Positions 12,820 to 21,508 of a stretch of DNA of 64,000 bases are shown one piece after another (position 1 is the stretch's first letter; every line of letters starts with the position of its first letter). The notes under the pieces are model-generated. The model was not told the DNA's origin. It did not search any database and saw only the letters and a list, made by a program, of their open reading frames with translations. A program made the position numbers and the translations under genes. The stretch covers positions 29,431,485-29,495,484 of the forward strand of contig NC_061111.1 in assembly GCF_002878395.1 (NCBI RefSeq), read 5' to 3'. Source of the DNA: Capsicum annuum (Eukaryota; Streptophyta; Magnoliopsida; Solanales; Solanaceae).

Positions 12820-12875
12820 CTTACATAAGCAGCTAAAGCTCATCCAAGACCCAGTATTAAGACAATTATACATCC
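12820..12875 (-). pseudogene. Captured exon, hydrophobic segment with a stop
   Basis: A 56-bp segment runs between an acceptor (CTTCAG/GG) and a strong donor (AAG/GTATGTG) on the minus strand. In one frame it reads CIIVLILGLG, stop, ALAAYV, which resembles a membrane span with one nonsense change. The parent gene is unknown. Splice-like borders are the main support. Confidence 0.35.
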
Positions 12876-13204
12876 CTGAAGACACGAAGTCCCATAAAAA
12901 CAAAAGAAAAATAGGTAAAGAAACAAGACATGAAAGTAGAAAAGTATGATAAGTATTATAGTTTTCTTACTGTCGGTAACAGACCAAATACTAATCACAC
13001 GCAGATAGAACGTAGAGCAGTTGAGCATATGAAAAGAGATTTATTCATGTTAAACACAAAGCCAAATATTAAAACAACTGCAAATTTATACATATTTTTC
13101 ATTTGTCTTCAGGCATATCAAGCCATTTTATTCCCATTCAGACAAAAGAGATTTAGCAGACAAGCTTAAATAGATAAGAGTATTTATTAGTAACCTTAAA
13201 TAGA

Positions 13205-13453
13205 TACTTTCTCAGTCCCAATTTCCATGGAGTCAATTTGACTAATCATTATAGCTAAATTGAAGTAGATCAACTCAATATTTTGAAATAAAAATTTAGA
13301 TATCAAAAAACTATATAAGTACTATAAGTTGTTGGTCTTCTCATGTCCATATGATTAAAAAACAAATTACATTTCAAAATGTTGATTGAAGTTCACATAG
13401 TTTAGATCTCGAGAAGTCAAAAGTGGTCACATAAATTGGGACGAAGGTAAGTA
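13205..13453. mobile_element. Stowaway-like MITE, about 249 bp
   Basis: The left end TACTTTCTCAGTCCCAATTT pairs with the right end AAATTGGGACGAAGGTAAGTA (revcomp TACTTACCTTCGTCCCAATTT). The CTCCNTCCCAATTT-type ends are typical of Tc1/Mariner Stowaway MITEs. TA occurs at both borders, as expected for their target site. It is nested in the CACTA. Confidence 0.8.
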
Positions 13454-13977
13454 GCTTTCATGTGCACTTTATAGTATAAGCCGGCATGACTTGACATAAT
13501 TTAAATCATGTCACCCGGCAATCTACACCCTGATAATTTTCCTTTTCTGTTAAGATTCACGCAATATGTTATCGTAGGTATTTTCTTTCTTGGTTCATCC
13601 ATTTAGCAGTTGATCAAAGTTACAAACACGAATGAGTTACTTTTGTCTAATTCTTTATCTGTTTTATCACTAATGCCAAGCTGAATAAATGCAGTCATTC
13701 GCAGTAAGGCCATACGCAATGTTCTATTACAGCTGTGGAGTCATTGAAATGTGATGAGCGCTTATTAATTTCTTTGAAAACTTTCTTTTCTAAAAATGAG
13801 TTCCAAAAGAAAAATGTATCACAGAGTCGTGAGAACACACAAATACTGGTATAATGAAGTAGCCCGGGTAGAATAAGCCTGGTAAGTTCGGAGTCCTGAG
13901 AACACACAATAAGAATAAAGATGGGAAGTATCCGAGGTAGATAAATACCAGAATAAGCAAATATAATATGTAAAAAC

Positions 13978-14111
13978 CTCTTTGACGATCCCTTCTATGA
14001 CATTCTCTGCAATCCCGAACCTGATCATCAGATTAAATCCTCGTTCCTTCAGTGAACGTTTCAGATCTTCCAGAGCAAAAAGAAGTAACTCGACCATGTC
14101 ATCAGAAAATC
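13978..14111 (-). pseudogene. Captured photolyase-like exon
   Basis: The minus strand between an acceptor (TTTTCACAG) and a donor (GAG/GTTTTT) encodes FSDDMVELLLFALEDL, then KRSLKERGFNLMIRFG and AENVIEGIVKEV. This matches the N-terminal alpha/beta (antenna-binding) domain of the photolyase/cryptochrome family, where leader and linker helices carry the pattern LRKSLKxxGxxLxIRxG. A plant photolyase-like protein with an added hydrolase domain is the closest I recall. Only this exon is recognisable, so the piece cannot make an enzyme: FAD-binding and catalytic parts are missing. It is best explained as host gene sequence taken up by the CACTA. Confidence 0.7.
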
Positions 14112-14259
14112 CTGTGAAAATGACAACAGCAGACACAAAACAAGATACATGAGTACCTCACCTGACTTTTAACAAGTTTCTAAAGCGTATAAAATTGACC
14201 ATTTGAAGGTCTTGCCTTTGAGGCATGCAGAAGAGAATGGACTTTTCGTGACCTCACTG

Positions 14260-14449
14260 CAGGGGCGGAGCCACCTTATGGCTCGACGGTTCATTCAAAC
14301 CACCTTCAGCGGAAAATTATACTAGTTATACATTGTTAAAATTATTTTTTATGTATATATAGTTGACGTTGAACCTCATTCGGCTAGTTCATGTGCTTAC
14401 TTCTTTTGATTTTGAACCCTCTTAGGTAAAAATAATAGCTCCACCACTG
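14260..14449. mobile_element. hAT-type MITE, 190 bp, perfect 8-bp duplication
   Basis: Ends CAGGGGCGGAGCCACC and AGCTCCACCACTG are inverted repeats. CCTCACTG flanks it exactly on both sides (14252-14259 and 14450-14457), the 8-bp target duplication of hAT transposons. This MITE family is widespread in Solanaceae genes. It lies in an intron-like part of the captured gene segment within the CACTA. Confidence 0.95.
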
Positions 14450-14860
14450 CCTCACTGGAAGTTCAAAAAATGGGTCACTGTTCTGCTTTAGCTATCTTCA
14501 ATTAACCAAGTCAAGAATTTTCAATTTACACAAAGTAATTCACTTATTCTTTTCAGTGCAACAATCATCAACTTAATCAAACAGAAACTGCATATGTAGC
14601 TGCAAATAAACTTAGATAACCACAAAATAGAAAATAAAAAAAGTTCATACTACTTCTGTAACTATTTCATTTAGAAACTCTCCCTAAACAAATTTCAAGA
14701 ATTCGAACTTATAAAATGACTATTCAAATTTTAAACTTTAATGTGGTTTGCTCGTCAAACCACTACTTGAGTATTTTCTTCTATAATCACCAAGTAAGAC
14801 ACATATATAAAAATTAATAATGTCAAATGTATCGAATTAGCAGAAGGCACACTAACTTAC

Positions 14861-14918
14861 CATATTCTTTTTCCCCTTGCTCGGTTCCAACGGTGGACAT
14901 CTCTGCTAGATTAAGATC
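14861..14918 (-). pseudogene. Captured exon, short
   Basis: A 58-bp segment between an acceptor (GAGTCAG) and a consensus donor (ATG/GTAAGT) on the minus strand reads DLNLAEMSTVGTEQGEKEY. It lies upstream of the photolyase-like exon in the same direction. The parent gene is not recognised; it could belong to the same source or to another captured gene. Confidence 0.4.
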
Positions 14919-15204
14919 CTGACTCTATTAGTTATCAGATAAATGAAGCATACGGGATACAGTGCATCAGTGTAAAACCACTCAACAGTTCCACTTAAAG
15001 GATGTAACTAACAATGATGGAAGGCATTAACTACAAAAGCATGTGCATCTTCGTGCGAATATTAGTAAATAGAGTCTTGTAGGCTATTGAGGAGCACAGT
15101 AATTTCATAAACCTGAAGCACAAATGCTTTATTAAGCATACACATATTCAACTACACATGTAATGTATATGAAGTTTAAAGATGGAAGAACACATGATAT
15201 GAAC

Positions 15205-15330
15205 CTTGCAGAACATCTTGAAGACTGAAAACATATCATCGTTATCTGCCACCACTTCCGAGTGCTCATTTGCAACACCTAGTGCAGCTACATATGCAAC
15301 CCACAACTTCTGGGTCAAACAGACACGCTC
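15205..15330 (-). pseudogene. Captured exon, 42 codons, gene not recognised
   Basis: Exactly 126 bp on the minus strand lie between an acceptor (CATCTGCAG) and a donor (AAG/GTTCAT). The segment is open throughout, with words CLTQKLWVAYVAALGVA and EVVADNDDMFSVFKMFC. The codon-like composition, length divisible by three and clean borders argue for a real exon. I do not recognise the family. Confidence 0.5.
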
Positions 15331-16133
15331 CTGCAGATGTACTAATGTTCAAGACCCAAAAAGAAAAGTAAAGTTTCAACAGCTACACCAAAAAAGAGAA
15401 AGAAACAATTTCTAGAAGGAATTTTACATAGAGAATCTGCTAATGAGTTTTCTGTACCTAGTCTAAAAGAAATCTTAACTGACTTAGAAGATGAAAGTAA
15501 AGGCCTTTGTCAACTAGTATTTACTAGTTGAGTTAGTAGCCTCTGCCAATTTGGCAGTTAAATTGACCTCCTATTTAATTTGAGCATACTTGAGACCTCC
15601 CTCATTCCCTCTCCTACTGCATAAATGATGAATACAATTTGACCAAATGCCCTCATTCTGAATCAAGAACAACCAAATACTCTAGGTAAAAGATATTGAA
15701 ATAGACAAGCATGCAAGAAATAATTGTGTGAAGGAAAGATTGCAGGGTAGAGGGGTAAGTAAGGGAGGCTGGGAATTAAGCATCCTAGAAAAAATTATGT
15801 AAAAGAAAAGATTGCAGGATAGAGGAGCAAGCGAAGGAGGCTGGGAACTAAGTGTAATGCCCACACGTGTATCTTATGGGTCAGATTAGAACACCTACAG
15901 CCTCTTCCTTTTTCCATACAATTGTATATGTAAATTATGCAAGTGTAAGTTGAAAACCAAATTGAGTTTTTAGCCAACGTAATAGCCATTTAAGTACGAT
16001 AGTAATGGAGGCAAATAGCGAAGAAAATTCTATTAATATTGTTATATGAATACAGTATGTTGCGATGACCCCAACAAGTGTGTGGTGTTTGGTCCGTGTA
16101 TGCTAACAGGTGAAACTTAAAGGCTGTTTCCAA

Positions 16134-16249
16134 CTATGTTGCTCGGACTCTCAAAAATGTCACTACACCTGTATCGGTTTCTCAAAAACCATTAATCTAC
16201 AGATCCGACACACACCCAACAACATGTTTGAGAATCCGAACAACATAAG
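16134..16249. mobile_element. Fold-back MITE of Solanaceae type, about 116 bp
   Basis: CTATGTTGCTCGGACTCTC at the left is mirrored by GAGAATCCGAACAACATA at the right. The inner arms (GTATCGG and ATCCGACACAC) also pair, so most of the element can form one hairpin. I know this family from many Solanaceae gene regions. Confidence 0.8.
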
Positions 16250-16423
16250 CTTCTGGGCACAAAAATCACCTTGATTGAATCACAGAGTAAATAACAATGT
16301 TGAATAAAGCAGTACAAGTAGATGCCAACAATCTCTTCTATGGATAGCACTTCAAATTAACTTCTTGAAGCCATTCTTCAGCTATCAAAGGTTCATTGCA
16401 GGCAAATCTAATCATTTTTTCAA

Positions 16424-16560
16424 CAACAAGATACCGAGAAGACAGTGTGTACGAGACCTTACCCCTCAACAAGATACCGAGAGGGTAGTGTGCACGAGAC
16501 CTTACCCCTACCTTGTGAGGTAGAGAGGTTGTTTCCAATAGACCCTCGGCTCAAATCTAA
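16424..16560 (+). mobile_element. SINE 3' fragment (TS-like) with internal duplication
   Basis: ACCTTACCCCTACCTTGTGA, GGTAGAGAGGTTGTTTCC and ATAGACCCTCGGCTCAA form the recognisable 3' body of the TS-type tRNA-derived SINE of Solanaceae. The preceding 43 bp (starting CAACAAGATACCGAGA) is duplicated in tandem at 16424 and 16467. Promoter boxes at the 5' end are not seen. Confidence 0.7.
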
Positions 16561-17046
16561 CCACTGGTTCAAACAACCATTTTCCTAATATAGAGCAAAA
16601 CAAAGCAAACACACTGCTTCATGAAAGATTTTAGGCCAGACTTCATTTTGCAAACCGCAATTATTTTATAGCAAATCTCTACAATTGTTAAATCAGCAAC
16701 AGAGAAGCCAAAGAGCTTCATAATATCGAACAACACATAACCCATGAACATATTTGGTCAGGTATTCATACTAAATCAAAAATAACCTGAGATGCTAGAA
16801 CTAGAGTACATAGCATTCTTACTCGCACCATCTTTTCAGGTTAAAGCAAAAAGAAAACAGCATAAAATGAGAAGGTGCAGTGACATCGTTCATAGTAAGC
16901 TTTCACCGAGTCACACTAATTTTGTCCAACTACTGACACGGGCAGCGGCGCTGGAGATTGACCGGAAAGTGGAGGACCCAAATTTTCGTAATTACCTGGG
17001 AGCTGGAAGCGGACGTATCTCCTATCAATGTGTTGCCGGAGTTTCT

Positions 17047-17115
17047 ATCAATGGACGGCGTACCTCCTGTAATCAATGGCCGGCGTACCTCCTGTAATCA
17101 ATGGACGGAGAATAC
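17047..17115. repeat. Tandem 25-bp repeat, about 2.8 copies
   Basis: The unit ATCAATGGACGGCGTACCTC, then CTGTA, is repeated twice with one change and a third diverged copy follows. It lies in the right subterminal part of the CACTA and produces the apparent ORFs there on both strands. Confidence 0.8.
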
Positions 17116-17313
17116 CTCTCATTCTCTCTAATTCGGGGAAAATGAGAGGGGAAGATGTTTTGGGAAAAAAAGAGGGGAAATATATGTTTTGGGGAAAAAA
17201 AGAGGGGGAATATTTTTCATTTGGAGCTATGTTTTTTCTTTTTGGATATGTAATTTTTAGGGATATTTTTAATTCGCGCATTTAATGTAATTTTGACCCA
17301 TTTTTTTGTAGTG

Positions 17314-17770
17314 TATGGACCAGCCTCAAGCACTCTGTTTAGATCTTCCCCATTTGGGAGTTTTTGCAATGTAAAAATAAACTACTAGATCAATAAATAG
17401 AAATATTAGGATAACTTCTACAACGTCTTGACTTTTGATTTGAGATTTTGGTGAAGGATTCTTTTCCTCATGAGCTTCATTATCATTAGCTTCATTATGA
17501 GTGAGAATTTTCAGGGAGAGTACATTCTTATTCTATCCTCTTTCGTAAGTTGGATCTGCTCAGTTTGGCGTGCTACTGAAGTAATAGGTATTTTTATGTA
17601 ATTATAGGTCATATCTCTTGAAATAATAGAGTCTAAGCCGATCATATGAAGGTCCTCTATATCATTCATAATCAGTTCCTTAGCTATTAAAGTGGCTTTG
17701 TAGGATGGAGAAGTATTGGATGAGACTATATCTAGGATTCAGGAGGGATCTCCTGATGGAGATCCATTTT
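17314..17770 (-). pseudogene. LINE ORF1 (DUF4283-like) remnant, upstream half
   Basis: On the minus strand, broken frames read PITSVARQTEQIQLTKEDR, then a MYSP.KFS-like word (around 17500-17590) and LNRVLEAGP near 17316-17345. These correspond to the start and early DUF4283 domain of plant LINE ORF1. The reading then continues on the far side of the CACTA with FLSDQRW at 11100. The two halves share strand and order and meet at the TAT duplication, so the CACTA inserted into this LINE. A frameshift and stop near the joint show the LINE was already decaying or has decayed since. Confidence 0.65.
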
Positions 17771-18975
17771 GCATTCGCTAGACCCTAGAAGTCATCAAGG
17801 AAATATTAGGCAGAGAGAATTACAATTTTCTAATTCTTAACTTGATCCTCTACATTTTATATTATCTTCGATCCATTTCTCAAATTCTTACTTAATTTAA
17901 GAACACATGTCATAATTTAAAATAAACGGCTAAGATTTAATTAGTTAACTAATTATACAGATACATATTCTATTTAACAATTATATCATTTTTATATAAT
18001 TTAATTATTATTTTTAAATAATTAAAAAAAATAGAATATTTGATCAGTTAAAAAATTTATCGAAAAAAAAATTAAAATATTTTTAAAAGCCCAAATTGAA
18101 TATACTGTATCAATATTGTATATAGACTATATCAGTATTGTATATGAACTATGTAAGCTAAAATGATCCAAATTAGGAAAGAATAGGAAATGGTCAAAAA
18201 GTGATATTTTTTTACAGTCAATTGTTAATGGGAAAAAAAAATAAAAAAAATTGGAACCAAACAAATAACCAAGAGATTAACTTGAAATACAAAAACTGGT
18301 AATTGGAAGTTTCAAAATGTAGCAAAAAGGGAATTATCTGAAAGCTCAAAAATTGACAAGGAAATATCTATTATTCTAACTATGCTTAACTTTACTTTGG
18401 TTTATTAAACTCAGCTATTATCTTTTAATCATGGCGTATGTAAAAAATGGAGAGGAGCCTTATCCGTCCATTAATGATTTTATGCATGTTTGGACTGGCA
18501 ACGACATATTAAAGGTCCATAACCATTATTTATTGGAAAGGAGTTTCATAACACTCTGAATTATATGTTTTACGAGTTTCATATCTTAATTAATAAATAT
18601 ATCTTTGTTTTTTTTTTCTAATTGAACGATCATCATATATGTACTACAATACAACTCGAGTTCAAGTATATATGTATTAAAACATACCTCGATATTTCTT
18701 AGTTGAACTATCGTCATCTATTAACAAATTGTGTTTTTAATTTTTAATACATATATGACAATAATTCAGATAGGAATAGAGAACGACTAATAACTGGGCT
18801 GTGAAGCTCGCAATAAAGGTGATACCATTATCACTTTGATATTTGTTCGGAATTGAAGTTCATATATCCCATATTAACTTTATTCCTCCACAATTCCTTA
18901 GAAAGAAAGGTATAAAAGTCTATACATGGCAAAAATTCACACAATTCCTAGGAGTAAGAACTAAGTTATAGGCCA
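17771..18975. other. AT-rich non-coding stretch upstream of the PPO fragment
   Basis: No ORF with protein features and no complete mobile element recognised. It includes long A/T runs (17940-18120, 18230-18260) and may include LINE 5' UTR near 17771. Distal promoter sequence of the PPO gene could lie at its right end. Confidence 0.4.
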
Positions 18976-19063
18976 GAAATTATACTTTTAATCATTATTG
19001 TTAATTAATTAATGAAGTTGAAATTATACTTTTAATCATTATTGTTAATTAATTAATGAAGTT
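18976..19063. repeat. Perfect 44-bp tandem duplication
   Basis: The 44-bp unit beginning GAAATTATACTTTTAATC occurs at 18976-19019 and again unchanged at 19020-19063. Perfect identity suggests a recent duplication. It lies about 380 bp upstream of the PPO start codon. Confidence 0.95.
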
Positions 19064-19161
19064 CTTCAACTTGTTTAGTTACTTAAATTCTTCATTTTTA
19101 ATGATCCAACGCTCTAAAGTTGACAAGCAACGAACCAGGTTTTCTGCTCTCAGTAAAGTCT

Positions 19162-19327
19162 TCAAACCTCCAACTCCAATATTTCAATTGGCAATTGATC
19201 AACATACATCTTGCAATATTTAAACAGTTAGAAATTGCTCTAATTAAATTCAAACCTCCAACTCCAATTTTTCAATTAGCAATTGATCAACATCTTGCAA
19301 TATTTAAACACTCAGAAATTGCTCTAA
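19162..19327. repeat. 88-bp tandem duplication upstream of PPO
   Basis: TCAAACCTCCAACTCCAAT begins copies at 19162 and 19250. The copies differ by a few substitutions and a short indel (ACATACATC against ACATC). They lie within 300 bp of the start codon, so they may have altered promoter spacing. Confidence 0.9.
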
Positions 19328-19374
19328 CTTGCGAGCTAATTTGCTTCTTCCGCACTTTAATCCGTATCCTACCA

Positions 19375-19382
19375 TATAAAAA
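19375..19382 (+). promoter_or_regulatory. TATA box of the PPO fragment
   Basis: TATAAAAA lies 61 bp before the ATG at 19443, a fitting distance for the short leaders of PPO genes. No other core element was identified. Confidence 0.6.
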
Positions 19383-19442
19383 GCTCATCGAACAAGACAA
19401 TTAGCATGAAACAACCCGCAATATCAAATACAAGATAGAGCT

Positions 19443-20292
19443 ATGGCTTCACATTTTCTTGTAACTTCATGCACTACCATTTCCTTATCCCCTTCCAAAT
19501 TTTCTCAATCACCATCCCGAACTTTCGTCCGTGCAAAACACGTCAATAACTTTAAGGTGCATTGTGAAATAAAAAACAGCACTATCAATTATGACAATGA
19601 AGGAAAATATTTCCTAGGGAAACTTGATAGGCGAAATGTCCTCCTTGGTCTAGGAGGGCTCTATGGGGCAGCTAATCTTATCGGTATAGCCAACGAGCCA
19701 TTTGCCTTAGGGGCACCAGTACCACCCCCTGACCTTTCATCATGTAGCTCATCTAGCCTTCCTGATGGTTCACCAGTACCCTTCACTTGTTGTCCACCAC
19801 TCCCAAAAGACCTTAGTAATATCCCTACTTACAAACTTCCTAATGTGTCTAAAGTCACAATTAGACCATCTGCACATAATGTGACGCGAGAATACATAAC
19901 CAAATATTCCACTGCCATTCAAAAAATGAAATCATTGGACAAAGATGATCCATTGAACTTCATGCAACAAGCCAATATCCATTGTGCTTATTGCAACACT
20001 GGTTACAAGGAATTAGGTTTTCCCGGTGTACCATTAAGTTCATTTCTCGTGCCTATTTTTCCCTTTCCATCGATGGTACTTATACTTCTTCGAAAGAATT
20101 CTTGGTTCATTAATTGGTGATGATACATTTGCTTTGCCATTTTGGAACTATGACAGTCAAGTTGGCATGCAATTGCCATCTTTGTACAATGTTGTTAATT
20201 CACCATTGTACGATCCCAATCGCAACCAAAATCATTTTCCTCCTAATGTTGTCGACTTAGGGTTCACTACCATAGACCTCGATGCTTCTGAT
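19443..20292 (+). pseudogene. PPO: Polyphenol oxidase (catechol oxidase) 5' fragment, broken
   Basis: PPO oxidises o-diphenols to quinones in the thylakoid lumen as a defence and browning enzyme. The fragment has a Ser/Thr-rich plastid transit peptide (about residues 1-60), a thylakoid transfer signal with the twin-arginine motif DRRNVLLGLGGLYGAA (about 80-97), the mature start APVPPPDLSSC, the conserved Cys region PFTCCPP, and the first CuA histidine in HCAYC (about residue 181). Near 20037 the frame shifts; comparison with the conserved PPO block suggests a 2-bp loss. The next frame continues as [19 protein letters not shown] and [16 protein letters not shown]. The usual Trp before LFFPFHRW is Cys. 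Homology stops at 20292, where a hAT element starts. The rest of the tyrosinase domain, all CuB ligands and the C-terminal PPO domains are absent from the window. The start is set by transit peptide, TATA box and context GCTATGGCT. Confidence 0.93.
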
Positions 20293-20559
20293 TAAGGCTG
20301 TCAAGTGGGCCGGGCCGGGCCAACCCGAAACCGGCCCGTCAAAAATAACCGGGTTGTGGGGGGCCGGGTTGGGATTAAGAGGGCCGGGCCAGGCTCAACA
20401 GTAAAATTTATAAAAACAACCCTAACCCGGCCCACTTAACTCAACCCGGTCAAACCCACCTAAACCCGGTCAAACCCGATTAAAAAACCGGTCAAACCCG
20501 ATCAAAATATAAAAAAAAACTTTTTTTCAATATACATTATAAATACGTTAAACAATATA

Positions 20560-20701
20560 TATACACTATATATATAGTATATACTACATTAGAATTTAAA
20601 AAACATATACACATATACACAATTACACATATATAAGCACCATTTAATATATATGTACTACTTTAAAGTTTAAATAAAATATACTACAATATATATACAT
20701 T

Positions 20702-20739
<38 letters not shown>

Positions 20740-21185
20740 TATACTAATTTATAAAACATATACACATGTATACGTTAAATATCCACATCTATAGAAGATA
20801 TATACACATATATACGCACCATTCAATGTATATGTACTACTTTAAATAAAATATACTATAATATATATACATTACAATATATATATATATATATATAGTT
20901 ATATACTAATTTATAAAATATATATACGTGTATACATTAAATATACACGTCTATAGAAGATATATACATATATGTACGCACCATTCAATATATATGTACT
21001 ACTTTAAATAAAATATACTACAATATATATATATATATATATATAGTTATGTACTAATTTATAAAACATATACACATGTATACGTTAAATATACACATCT
21101 ATTGAAGATATATACACATGTATACACACCATTCAATGTATATGTACTACTTTAAATAAAATATACTACAATATATATATATATT

Positions 21186-21223
<38 letters not shown>

Positions 21224-21300
21224 TATACTAATTTATAAGACATATACAAATGTATACTTTAAATATACACATCTATAGAAAATATATACACAAATATACA
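20560..21300. repeat. AT-rich tandem array, about 150-180 bp unit, 4 copies
   Basis: The landmark GCACCATTCAATRTATATG begins at about 20637, 20816, 20978 and (as ACACCATTC) 21126, giving spacings of 179, 162 and 148 bp. Each unit contains a (TA)n run, then ATAGTTATATACTAATTTAT, then a CACATCTATAGAAGATATAT block. Length differences come mainly from (TA)n. The array lies between the transposase 3' end and the left TIR of the hAT element. Confidence 0.88.
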
Positions 21301-21508
21301 AAACATATGCTACTTAATATAATAAATTAATAATACTTGGTAGTAAATTAATAATATATTAGAAGTAAGTTTTAAATTTAAACTAGAAATTCAATTTAAA
21401 TCATTAAATGAAAAAAATTACAAAGTAAGGACTAAGGAGTGAATGAATTTGGGGAATTTTATTGATTGCGAAATGATCCAAAATTTATAATTTACATGAA
21501 TGAAAAAT

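Larger units (their letters stand above)
11126..17313. mobile_element. CACTA (En/Spm) element, 6188 bp, with TAT target duplication
   Basis: The left end is CACTACAAAAAAAATGG and the right end is CCATTTTTTTGTAGTG, perfect CACTA-superfamily termini in inverse orientation. The next bases are also related (TTCAAATT against the complement of AATTTTGA). The 3-bp duplication TAT occurs at 11123-11125 and 17314-17316, the size expected for this superfamily. Subterminal GC motifs of the form GCGGCGGTTACGA recur between 11205 and 11330 at the left end. No TNPA/TNPD transposase is recognisable, so it is non-autonomous. The interior carries exon-like pieces of host genes on the minus strand, several MITEs and a SINE piece. 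It sits inside a LINE ORF1 remnant. Confidence 0.92.

Noticed and set aside
17048..17285. Overlapping ORFs on both strands at the right end of the CACTA
   Set aside because: They come from the 25-bp tandem repeat and purine-rich DNA; no family features.
11126..17313. An intact photolyase gene on the minus strand
   Set aside because: Only one recognisable family exon is present; FAD-binding and catalytic parts and a start are missing, and the segment lies within transposon ends.
3729..17770. One LINE split over 14 kb (ORF2 at 3729-6300, ORF1 at 10870-17770)
   Set aside because: Strand and order would fit, but the endonuclease and the ORF1-ORF2 joint are absent and unrelated LTR sequence lies between; two separate truncated LINEs are equally likely, so not claimed.
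19120..19404. 94-codon ORF upstream of PPO
   Set aside because: It is the translation of the 88-bp tandem duplication and overlaps the TATA box.
20637..21300. CRISPR-like array
   Set aside because: Units are long, contiguous and AT-rich with no constant repeat and unique spacers; the host is a plant.
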